A DNA stretch of 64,000 nt from [Clostridium] leptum DSM 753 (GTDB lineage Bacteria; Bacillota; Clostridia; Oscillospirales; Acutalibacteraceae): positions 186,001-250,000 of the forward strand of contig DS480345.1 in assembly GCA_000154345.1 (NCBI GenBank). The letters run 5' to 3'. The translations under genes and the position numbers were made by a program. Below the pieces are notes generated by a model that saw only the letters and a program-made list of their open reading frames with translations, made no database searches and had not been told where the DNA came from. This document shows positions 57,345-64,000 of the stretch, in pieces. How positions within the stretch are numbered: position 1 is the stretch's first letter; each line of letters begins with the position of its first letter.

Positions 57345-58327
57345 AAATCTTAGGAAAAATCGCATTGATTTTTACCGGCTGCTTTTTGCTGTTCGCTGTG
57401 ATCGGCAATATCGCTCTTTCCTTCAACGGCGGCGTTAAGGCTTCCTTCCAGCAGGTATACGACCGCCTTGAGGAGGTTTGGCCTTATGAACTGTTCGGCC
57501 GGGCGGAGGAATCTTTGGACCAGATTGCGGATCGTCTGGATCCGCCCCAGAAAGCGCCGGACAGCTCTTCCAGCGGCAGCGGCTCCAGCAGCAGCGGCGG
57601 TCATGGCTCCAGCGGCTCCCAGGATACTGTAAGCGGCCAAGACGCCTACCAGGTGCCAGCCGGCGGCCTATGGGAAATCGACGTAAAGGCCCAGGGCTGC
57701 TCGGTAGAGATTGCTCCTGGGGACCCCGGCAGTCAGGTTTCCGTGGTTTTGGAACGGAAAAACGACCAAAAGCTTCAGCTGGAGGTATACCAGGAGGAGG
57801 AGGAACTGAAAATCCGCGCCACCAAACGGGGCCTGATCCCCTCCGCCAAGCAGGACGCGGTTCTGAGGGTTAGTATTCCTTCTGACTACAGAGGCGGCTT
57901 CTCCTTTGAGGGAGACGCCTGCTCGGCAGTTCTCCGGGATATCAAATTCTCGGGAGAAATTGACCTGGAATTGTCTGCCTGCGATCTCCAGGGAAGCGGC
58001 CTTCAGGGAACGGAGATTTCCATCTCCGCTTCCACCGCTACCATCTCCCTTTCCGGGCTTCGCGGGAAGCTGGATTTGGAGCAGAGCCTGGGCGACACCA
58101 GCCTAACCTTCGCGGAGGTGGCCGGGGATATCGAGGTGGAAAACAGCCTGGGAAACGTGGATCTGTATTTTCCTCCTAATTCTCCCATTCAAATCAACAG
58201 CGCCTCTTCTTTAGGAGAGATTCATAGAAACCTCCAGCACAGTGGCTCCGGTCAGGCTTCCGGCCCTCTTTACCAGGTGGAGATCGCCTCCTCTATGGGT
58301 TCCGTAAGCCTAAATGACGCGGAGTAA
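57341..58327 (+). CDS. DUF4097-type putative surface protein
   Basis: A 328-residue protein. An N-terminal helix (7-29, IALIFTGCFLLFAVIGNIAL) anchors it. A Ser/Gly linker follows (about 78-100, PDSSSSGSGSSSSGGHGSSG). Residues 105-325 form a beta-helix-like domain with repeated short strands (ISISASTATISLSGLRGKLD, LEQSLGDTSLTFAEVAGDIE, VENSLGNVDLYF), the DUF4097 pattern. AAAGGAGG lies 7 bases upstream of the ATG. Third gene of the PadR operon, closed by a terminator. Confidence 0.92.
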   Translation: MKILGKIALIFTGCFLLFAVIGNIALSFNGGVKASFQQVYDRLEEVWPYELFGRAEESLDQIADRLDPPQKAPDSSSSGSGSSSSGGHGSSGSQDTVSGQDAYQVPAGGLWEIDVKAQGCSVEIAPGDPGSQVSVVLERKNDQKLQLEVYQEEEELKIRATKRGLIPSAKQDAVLRVSIPSDYRGGFSFEGDACSAVLRDIKFSGEIDLELSACDLQGSGLQGTEISISASTATISLSGLRGKLDLEQSLGDTSLTFAEVAGDIEVENSLGNVDLYFPPNSPIQINSASSLGEIHRNLQHSGSGQASGPLYQVEIASSMGSVSLNDAE

Positions 58328-58342
58328 CAAAAAGTTCAGGGG

Positions 58343-58380
58343 AAAGCCCTGCGGCGAGTGCCCTCGCTGCGGGGCTTTTT
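58343..58380 (+). terminator. Terminator of the PadR operon
   Basis: AAAGCCCTGCGGCGAG pairs with CTCGCTGCGGGGCTTT (few mismatches) around a 4-base loop, then T-rich. Confidence 0.85.
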
Positions 58381-58510
58381 CCCTTTTCCGCTTTTCTTTT
58401 TCCCGAATATAGAGTAGAATAGAATGAAACCGCACAGCAGGTATTTTGCATGTGCTACGATTCTCCGCACCAGCTTTCCCGCTATAAGACCTTTCCCCGA
58501 TCCTAGGCGG

Positions 58511-58615
58511 GTTCTGGGTTTATTTCCTCACGACGCCCACGCCCCCGGACTGGCGGACGGCGTACTGGGTACCGTAAAAAAAGCGGTAATCAAGGTAAAG
58601 CTGGAAAACAGCTGA
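58511..58615 (+). pseudogene. C-terminal remnant of a YhcH/YjgK/YiaL (NanQ-like) gene
   Basis: The frame gives VLGLFPHDAHAPGLADG followed by TVKKAVIKVKLENS and a stop. This is the canonical C-terminus of the YhcH/YiaL/NanQ family (FFP.D.H.PG....(V/I)(K/R)K.V(V/I)KV). Only the last 34 residues of about 150 remain; upstream bases in all frames show no family match. No ribosome site of its own. It lies 57 bp before a ROK kinase, which are often next to NanQ-type genes in sialic acid clusters, suggesting a decayed operon. Confidence 0.7.
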
Positions 58616-58671
58616 ATAAAGCCATACAATAACCGGCACTGGCAAAATTTGTAAGCAGGAGGGGTTTCGCT

Positions 58672-59568
58672 GTGAAAATTATCGCTTTAGATATCGGCGG
58701 CACCGCCGTCAAGTCCGGACTGGTGGACAACGGCGTTCTCAAGGAGCACCGGGAAACGCCTACCCCCGCCGCAGAGGGCGGGCAGGCTGTTGTGGCGCTG
58801 GCCAAAAAGCTGATCGCCGCTTATCTGCCGGAGGGTGCGGATGGCATCGGCATCAGCACCGCCGGGGTGGTAGACAGTAAAAGCGGCTCCATTCTTTTCG
58901 CAGAGGACTGTATCCGGGGGTACACCGGCATACAGGTGAAGGCTTTGCTGGAGGATGCCTTTTCCTTGCCCACCGCGGTGGAGAACGACTTGAACGCAGC
59001 CGCAGTGGGAGAAGCGGCCTTCGGCGCGGGCAAGGGCTGCAAAAGCCTTTTATGCGTAGGCTTCGGCACCAGCGTCGGCGGCGCGGCGGTGCTGGATGGC
59101 AGGCTTTATACCGGCTCTCATTTCGGCGCCGGCGAGTTCGGCCACATGGTCACTCACGCCGGGGGCCTTCCCTGCGGCTGCGGCCAAAGGGGCTGCTTTG
59201 AGCGGTATGCCTCCGCCTCGGCCTTGGTTCGGCAGGCTCAAAGGCTGGATCCTTCTCTGGACAGCGGCAGGGCGATTTTCCGCCGGCTGAGGGAGCCCCG
59301 GGTAAAAGCGGTGGTGGACAGCTGGCTGCGGGAGATTGTGTACGGTTTAGCCTCTCTGATCCATCTTTGGGATCCCGACTGCCTGGCGCTTTGCGGCGGC
59401 GTCATGCAGCAGTCCTACCCCGTCGAACAGCTGAAAGCGCTGGTTCCTAAAAGCGTGATGCCCGCCTACCGTTCCGTCTCAATCCAGGCTGCTCAGCTCG
59501 GCAACCAAGCCGGCCTCCTGGGGGCCGCGGAGCTGGCCCGGCGGCTGGCAGCCGGCCAGCTCCGGTAA
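58672..59568 (+). CDS. ROK-family sugar kinase
   Basis: A 298-residue kinase without DNA-binding domain. ALDIGGTAVKSGLVD is the ATP phosphate-1 loop. VENDLNAAAVGEAAFGAGKG contains the catalytic Asn-Asp, GEFGHMVTHAGGLPCGCGQRGCFE the ROK signature and zinc site. VGFGTSVGGAAVLDG is the second phosphate loop. GTG start follows GGAGGGG by 8 bases. Substrates of the family include glucose, allose, fructose and N-acetylmannosamine; the adjoining NanQ-like remnant makes N-acetylmannosamine or a related sugar plausible (inference). Confidence 0.92.
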   Translation: MKIIALDIGGTAVKSGLVDNGVLKEHRETPTPAAEGGQAVVALAKKLIAAYLPEGADGIGISTAGVVDSKSGSILFAEDCIRGYTGIQVKALLEDAFSLPTAVENDLNAAAVGEAAFGAGKGCKSLLCVGFGTSVGGAAVLDGRLYTGSHFGAGEFGHMVTHAGGLPCGCGQRGCFERYASASALVRQAQRLDPSLDSGRAIFRRLREPRVKAVVDSWLREIVYGLASLIHLWDPDCLALCGGVMQQSYPVEQLKALVPKSVMPAYRSVSIQAAQLGNQAGLLGAAELARRLAAGQLR

Positions 59569-59596
59569 TTCTTCTCAAGGGGAAATTAAATTATGG

Positions 59597-59638
59597 AAAA
59601 GGACCGGCTCCGCACAGCGCGGGGCCGGTCCTTTTTTT
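59597..59638 (+). terminator. Terminator of the ROK kinase gene
   Basis: AAAAGGACCGGCTCCGC pairs with GCGGGGCCGGTCCTTTT (few mismatches), then T7. Confidence 0.92.
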
Positions 59639-59780
59639 GTCAAAATCAGCCTGTCCGGGACAGGTACTCCTATAAATCGGGGAAAAAGGAGAAAAAGACA
59701 GGTTGTTTGGAAAGAAAATAGGAAACCTTCTTTTGTCCCCTTCATATTTTACATAGTAAGGGTAGCGTTCTGAAAGGCCG

Positions 59781-60575
59781 TCATTCCAGCTTCAGCAAGC
59801 CGGCGGCGTTCTCATACAGAATCTTATCCTTCAGCGAAGCGTCAATAGGAAGGTCCTTGACGGCCGATACAGCGGACTGTTGGTCGTCCCAGGGAGAATC
59901 GGTTCCAAACAGCAGCCTGTCCGGTCTGTGATTCCTGATGATCCGCAGAATTTGCTCCCGGCCGAACCGTCCCAAGGTAAAACTGGTGTCCAGATAAAGA
60001 TCCTTACCCACCAGCAGCCTTTCCACATCATCCAAATAATTGTAGCCTCCCAAATGAGCCAGCACCAAGGTCAGCCCCTCCAAGCGGGGAAGAATCCTGG
60101 CGATCCGCTCGGGCGTGCAATGATGGCAGTGAGGGAAGGACACGTCCATGCCGCCGTGAACCAGAACCAAAAGCCCCAGATCCCGGCAAGCCTCCATCAG
60201 CTCCACCATGGGCTCGTCGTCAATAAACAGGCCCTGAAAATCCGGATGAAGCTTTACGCCGATCAGGCCGGCAGCCCGAATCCGTTTCAGCTCCTCCCGG
60301 TAATTCTCGTAAAGAGGATGGATCCCTCCCAGGGAAAACAGGCCGTCCCTCCCGTTGACGGAGATCGCGAAGCTATTAATGGACTCCACCTGCTTGGGGC
60401 GGGAAGCGATGGGCAGATTGAGGGAATAATCCACCCCGGCCCGTTTCATCGAGGCCAGCAGATCCTCCCGCCGGCCGGACAGGACGGATTTTACATTTCC
60501 CGACTGTTCCAGCCCGCCAATCGCGCGGGCGGCGAGAGCGTCGGGGAAAATATGTGTATGAAAATCGATGACCAT
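59781..60575 (-). CDS. Amidohydrolase-family metal-dependent hydrolase
   Basis: A 264-residue TIM-barrel hydrolase of the amidohydrolase-2 type. The metal motif IDFHTHIFPD opens the protein. GVKLHPDFQGLF carries the bridging residue position, VLVHGGMD and LVLAHLGGYN the His ligands, and FGTDSPWDD the last Asp. AAGAAGG lies 7 bases upstream of the ATG. Family members include decarboxylases such as ACMSD and lactone hydrolases; the substrate here is unknown. It seems monocistronic. Confidence 0.88.
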   Translation of the reverse strand: MVIDFHTHIFPDALAARAIGGLEQSGNVKSVLSGRREDLLASMKRAGVDYSLNLPIASRPKQVESINSFAISVNGRDGLFSLGGIHPLYENYREELKRIRAAGLIGVKLHPDFQGLFIDDEPMVELMEACRDLGLLVLVHGGMDVSFPHCHHCTPERIARILPRLEGLTLVLAHLGGYNYLDDVERLLVGKDLYLDTSFTLGRFGREQILRIIRNHRPDRLLFGTDSPWDDQQSAVSAVKDLPIDASLKDKILYENAAGLLKLE

Positions 60576-60672
60576 AAAAAGACCTTCTTTGCATTGTCAA
60601 AAATTACTGCTTTTCCAAAGCGGGTTTCTTCTATATGATGAAAGTATAGAGTTCTAGGAAGAAGGGTTGACA

Positions 60673-61272
60673 TTGATACTTGAACTAGTCGATGAATCCA
60701 GACTGTTGATTATATTATCACCGGAAGACATGGAGGATTACCAGCTCACCTTCGACTCTCTGGACTGGCAGAACGGGCACTCCCGCTCGGTCATCAAGGA
60801 ATTTCTCCGGATAGCCTGCCGCCAGAAGGGGTTTTGCCCGGGAGACAGCCGCCTGCTGATCGAGGCTGTGCCCGACGAGGAGGGCTGTGTGCTTCTGGTA
60901 ACCATGCTTCCCGAGGAAAAGGCCAAACGCAAGGTCTACCGGATTAAGGAAAACCAGCCTTCACTGACCCCGTTTTTATTTCGATTCGACCAGGCAGAGA
61001 ACCTGCTGGCAGCGGTAGACCGGGTTTACCGCCAATTTTACCATCCGCAAAAGGCGGCGTGCAGCAGCAGGCTTTACCTTTTAAACCGCGCCTACTATCT
61101 GATTATGTACGGCGGCAAAAGGCTCCCCTGCCCGGTGGAGATTCTGCTGACGGAATACGGCTCCTATGTGGGCAAGGGCCAGCAGGCCGCGGCCCAGGTT
61201 TTGGAGCACGGAAAGCTGCTGGCCGGCGAAGACGCCGTCACCACCGTAGGTCTTCAGCTTGCCCGGTGCTAA
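60673..61272 (+). CDS. mecA: MecA-like adaptor protein
   Basis: A 199-residue adaptor of the MecA/YpbH family, which brings substrates to the ClpC ATPase. The N-terminal domain (residues 1-75) has ILELVDESRLLIILSPEDME, DYQLTFDSLDW and RLLIEAVPDEEGCVLLVTML, the conserved substrate-binding half. The C-terminal domain (115-199) has the Clp-binding part (FDQAENLLAAVDRVY, SRLYLLNRAYYLIMYG). TTG at 60673 is preferred with AAGAAGGG 6 bases upstream; another TTG two codons earlier is possible. The N-terminus starts directly at the first strand, so it is shorter than B. subtilis MecA. Confidence 0.88.
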   Translation: MILELVDESRLLIILSPEDMEDYQLTFDSLDWQNGHSRSVIKEFLRIACRQKGFCPGDSRLLIEAVPDEEGCVLLVTMLPEEKAKRKVYRIKENQPSLTPFLFRFDQAENLLAAVDRVYRQFYHPQKAACSSRLYLLNRAYYLIMYGGKRLPCPVEILLTEYGSYVGKGQQAAAQVLEHGKLLAGEDAVTTVGLQLARC

Positions 61273-61585
61273 GCGCCGGAGAACGGCTTTCAGGGCCGCC
61301 TGATTGGAGCGGACGGCCAGGCTCCAGGCCGCCGGTGCTCTGCCGATAAAGCGGGCTGCGTGCCGTCTAAACCAAAGCGAACCGCAGCGAACAGCCAAAA
61401 AACCCAGGATCCTCACGGGCCCGTTTTCTCACAGCGCCTGACAAAAGCTTTTCCAGCGCTCCCAGGCCGAAGCCGAGACCACCGGAGCTCTCCCGGGCCG
61501 CCTTATCGGCGCGGCTGCCGGGCAAGCCGGATACTGGCTTGCCTGCGTCCGACGGCAGGGCGCCGGCTTCTTCCAGGGCTGCGGA
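61273..61585. other. GC-rich spacer between mecA and rpe
   Basis: Convergent spacer with no recognisable gene, terminator or repeat. Confidence 0.45.
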
Positions 61586-62230
61586 TCAAGCGTTTTGCAG
61601 CTCCTTGATCGCGGCCGCCACATCCGGCGCCCTGAACACGCCGGTGCCCGCCACGCATACGTCCACACCGGCGGCGGCGGCCTCATGAGCGGTTTCGCTG
61701 TTAATGCCTCCGTCCACCTCTACCAAGACCTTCAAGCCGCGGCGCTTTGCCTCGGCTTTTATCTTCTTTACCTTTTCCAGGCACTCGGGAATCAGCTTTT
61801 GTCCTCCAAAGCCAGGCTCCACCGTCATCACCAGCACCATATACAGCTTATCTAAATAAGGAAAAACCGCTTCGGCCTCCGTTCCTGGCTTGATGGACAA
61901 GCTGGCGCTGCATCCCGCCTTCCTGATCTGATCCAGAGCCGGGGCGATATAGGGCTCCGCCTCCAGGTGGAAGGTAATATTATCCGCGCCGGCATCCAAA
62001 TAATCCTGGAAGTACCGGCTGGGCCTCTCCACCATCAGATGGACGTCAAAAGGCACGTCGGTATAAGGCCGGATCGCCTTGATCACTGCCGGGCCAAAGC
62101 TGATATTGGGGACAAAATTGCCATCCATCACATCCAGATGGATGTAATCGGCGCCCCCTTGGGTGACCTTCTGAATTTCATCCGCCATATGGGCAAAATC
62201 GCAGGCCAGTACCGATGGGGATACTTTCAT
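61586..62230 (-). CDS. rpe: Ribulose-phosphate 3-epimerase
   Basis: A 214-residue TIM-barrel enzyme of the pentose phosphate pathway. SPSVLACDFAHMADEI is the start motif. HLDVMDGNFVPNISFGP is the first signature with metal-binding His and Asp; VMTVEPGFGGQK the second; EVDGGINSETAHEAAAAG the third with the catalytic Asp. ATG at 62230 follows GGAGG by 9 bases; 37 upstream codons in frame have no family match. It links pentose use (for example arabinose released by the left-hand locus) to central metabolism. Confidence 0.97.
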   Translation of the reverse strand: MKVSPSVLACDFAHMADEIQKVTQGGADYIHLDVMDGNFVPNISFGPAVIKAIRPYTDVPFDVHLMVERPSRYFQDYLDAGADNITFHLEAEPYIAPALDQIRKAGCSASLSIKPGTEAEAVFPYLDKLYMVLVMTVEPGFGGQKLIPECLEKVKKIKAEAKRRGLKVLVEVDGGINSETAHEAAAAGVDVCVAGTGVFRAPDVAAAIKELQNA

Positions 62231-62382
62231 AACAAACAGCCTCCTTAAAAAACGCCTGCCCACGGTACCGCCGCTGAAGGGCACGCGCATATCCATGTGT
62301 CTTTTCTTTTCTATTTTAGACGAAAATTTTGGATTCCGCAAGAGGGCGGCAAAGCCGGCTTTTCCGAAGGCCTCCTTGCTTT

Positions 62383-62411
62383 TCTATAATTTATCCGGGA
62401 AAAATCTGCAA
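62383..62411 (-). promoter_or_regulatory. Promoter of rpe
   Basis: Read leftward: TTGCAG (62411-62406), 17-bp spacer, TATAGA (62388-62383). Confidence 0.6.
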
Positions 62412-62420
62412 AAAGCCCTG

Positions 62421-62449
62421 TTGTTACCGGTTCTTTCCTTTGCTATACT
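62421..62449 (+). promoter_or_regulatory. Rightward promoter before the aldo/keto reductase
   Basis: TTGTTA (62421-62426), 17-bp spacer, TATACT (62444-62449). It is 345 bp before the ATG, so there is a long leader or a separate small transcript. Confidence 0.55.
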
Positions 62450-62793
62450 AAAATTGACAAATCATTGCACGATTTTGTCCTATTGGACTTGGCTTGAGGC
62501 GAGCCTTCCTCCAGGGCCGGCCTTTCTTCCGGCGTTTCCCTTTTAAAGCCGGTCATTGAAATACGCCCGCAGCTTCCTGTCCTTTGCGCTGTGAGCGGCA
62601 TGAACACCTGAAATATTTATTGTACAGCTTTACATCAAATCTAAAAAGCGCGTTGTCCCGCTCATTCAGAAACGTTAGATTTAGGAAAAGCGATAAACAC
62701 AAACAGAAGCCACGGGAAGCATTTTATCAATTCTTTGGACCGCTTAAAATTTGCGCGGCTGAAAAAGCTTAACATAAAGAAAGGAGAATCCCT

Positions 62794-63639
62794 ATGAAAA
62801 GCGTGCAAGACACCTATCTTTTGCACAACGGCGTGGCCATTCCCTGCGTCGGCTACGGCACCTGCGACACTGACGGAGAGGTAACGGTCCGCAGCGTGAA
62901 GTGCGCCCTGCAAGCCGGCTACCGTCTGATCGACACCGCCATGTTTTATAAGAACGAGGAGAGCGTGGGGAAAGGGATCCGGGAAAGCGGAGTCCCCCGG
63001 GAGGAGATCACTGTGGTCAGCAAGCTGTGGAATTACGACCACAGCTATGAAAAAGCGAAAAAATCCTTCCAGGAATCTTTGGAGAGGCTCGGCCTGGACT
63101 ATCTGGACCTTTATCTGATTCATTGGCCCATTCCCAAAAACGAGCAGAAAAACTATATTGAAAACAACCGCGAAACCTGGAAAGCCTTTGAGGAGTTGTA
63201 TCACGAGGGAAAAATCAAGGCCATCGGCGTCAGCAACTTTAAGCCCCACCATCTGGAAGAAATCATGGAGGGAGCCACGGTCATGCCCATGGTGAACCAG
63301 ATCGAGTTCCACCCGGGCTGGACCCAAATGGAAACCGTCAATTACTGCAAGGCCCATCATATCGCGGTTCAAGCCTGGAGCCCCTTCGGCAGCGGCGAGC
63401 TGTTCCGTATGCCGGAAATCAGCGAAATGGCGAAAAAATACGGGAAAGATCCCGGCCAGCTGGCGCTGCGGTGGATATTCCAGCATGGTGTCATCCCTCT
63501 TCCCAAGTCGGTGAATCCCGAACGTATTCTTTCCAACACCCAGATTTTCGATTTCGAAATTACCCCGGAGGATATGGCCTATATCGACTCCCTCCAGGGC
63601 GGCGGATGGTGCGCCGATCCGGACAAGCCGGAATTTTAA
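62794..63639 (+). CDS. Aldo/keto reductase, AKR5 type
   Basis: A 281-residue NADPH-dependent reductase. The tetrad is Asp47, Tyr52 (LIDTAMFYKNEE), Lys77 (VVSKLWN) and His110 (YLIHWP). VGYGTCDTDGEV and IPLPKSVNPERI are family motifs. This is the 2,5-diketogluconate/methylglyoxal reductase branch, distinct from the two reductases at the left end. AAAGGAG lies 7 bases upstream of the ATG. It may detoxify aldehydes. Confidence 0.93.
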   Translation: MKSVQDTYLLHNGVAIPCVGYGTCDTDGEVTVRSVKCALQAGYRLIDTAMFYKNEESVGKGIRESGVPREEITVVSKLWNYDHSYEKAKKSFQESLERLGLDYLDLYLIHWPIPKNEQKNYIENNRETWKAFEELYHEGKIKAIGVSNFKPHHLEEIMEGATVMPMVNQIEFHPGWTQMETVNYCKAHHIAVQAWSPFGSGELFRMPEISEMAKKYGKDPGQLALRWIFQHGVIPLPKSVNPERILSNTQIFDFEITPEDMAYIDSLQGGGWCADPDKPEF

Positions 63640-63744
63640 AAGCGGTTCCTCACGAACCGGCCGAAAGCCCGTGCGTCTGAATTGTACCTTCACAGTTTCA
63701 CTTCCGCGGGTATTCACCAGCCGGTGCGGAAGCCTGTGCTGCTC

Positions 63745-63774
63745 AGGGCCTCTGAATTTTTCAGAGGCCCTTTC
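63745..63774 (+). terminator. Terminator after the aldo/keto reductase
   Basis: GGGCCTCTGA pairs with TCAGAGGCCC around a 5-base loop, then TTTC, about 107 bp past the stop. Confidence 0.75.
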
Positions 63775-63906
63775 ATATTCTCTCCTTTTGCCTGCAAATC
63801 GCTAAAACGCCGCTATGGAAAAGCCGGTGCTGACCCGGAGCCAGCCGGCGCCTCTGCCGCCGGGGGCAAGGTGTTTTTCCTAAATAAAGAAAAAGCAAAA
63901 AAAATT

Positions 63907-63935
63907 TTGACTAATCTGTTAAGATATGATAAGAT
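63907..63935 (+). promoter_or_regulatory. Sigma-A promoter of a gene beyond the right edge
   Basis: TTGACT (63907-63912), 17-bp spacer, TAAGAT (63930-63935). Confidence 0.65.
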
Positions 63936-64000
63936 AAATGTACTTTTTCAGCCGGCGCTGCGCGGAATGTGCCGGCTAAAATTTTTGTTTGAGGTGTAAG

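Larger units (their letters stand above)
62231..62793. other. Divergent promoter region between rpe and an aldo/keto reductase
   Basis: Contains promoters at 62383-62411 (leftward) and 62421-62449 (rightward). From 62500 to 62790 there is a long, mostly featureless leader for the aldo/keto reductase. No small gene was recognised. Confidence 0.5.
63640..64000. other. Right-end intergenic region
   Basis: Holds a terminator (63745-63774) and a promoter (63907-63935) for a gene beyond the window. The last 60 bases contain an inverted pair AGCCGGC/GCCGGCT (about 63950-63977) in the predicted leader and a GAGGTG near the end. Confidence 0.55.

Noticed and set aside
58424..58510. N-terminal part of the small frame before the NanQ-like remnant as a real gene start
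   Set aside because: The 29 codons have no ribosome site and no family match; only the last 34 residues resemble a known protein.

Overview
The window reads as chromosome of an anaerobic, moderately GC-rich Firmicute of class Clostridia, most like a gut Oscillospiraceae/Ruminococcaceae-type organism. Supporting signs are strong GGAGG ribosome sites, sigma-A promoters with 17-bp spacers, a perfect CIRCE site, a MecA adaptor, a PadR/DUF1700/DUF4097 operon, a YabE-like G5/3D wall protein, rubredoxin, and a carbohydrate ABC importer with no ATPase of its own. The species assignment is inference.

Bases 1-17500 form a plant-polysaccharide (arabinan/pectin) utilisation locus. A long leftward gene set holds a GH51 arabinofuranosidase, a lipoprotein sugar-binding protein, two CUT1 permeases, a GH105-type hydrolase, a clan-A glycosidase, two aldo/keto reductases and a GH95 enzyme that runs off the left edge. 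Reading rightward from the same intergenic region are a second GH51, a LacI regulator, a nucleoside hydrolase and a third GH51. A 16-bp perfect palindrome sits just downstream of the leftward promoter and looks like the operator.

Bases 17500-31100 are mostly housekeeping: lgt, a DUF4190 membrane protein, an AraC regulator, a nitroreductase, an orphan peptide-binding lipoprotein coupled to hemW, trmL, the lower-glycolysis set pgk-tpiA-gpmI, and an FMN-reductase-like flavoprotein. Bases 31100-46600 hold dinB, an hsp20 gene under CIRCE control, glgP facing a LacI regulator, a polysaccharide flippase, a ROK regulator followed by a DUF523 gene broken by one in-frame TGA, glpK, ppiB, and a flavodoxin with 132-bp tandem repeats. 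Bases 46600-64000 hold a CpXC protein, a sirtuin, a GNAT enzyme, the YabE-like protein, a rubredoxin with a Fur-like box, a solitary 5S rRNA with its own promoter and terminator, gph, a 606-residue lipoprotein, the PadR operon, a remnant of a YhcH/NanQ-type gene before a ROK sugar kinase, an amidohydrolase, mecA, rpe and a third aldo/keto reductase.

The most novel signal is a pair of related elements of 106 and 109 bp (9874-9979 and 19239-19347). Each has long terminal inverted repeats and an internal hairpin, and paired positions change together between the copies. Both lie just before the ribosome site of an otherwise unrelated leftward gene. They are either a structured leader RNA or a small MITE-like repeat. 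No tRNA genes, CRISPR arrays, transposases or phage genes were seen.
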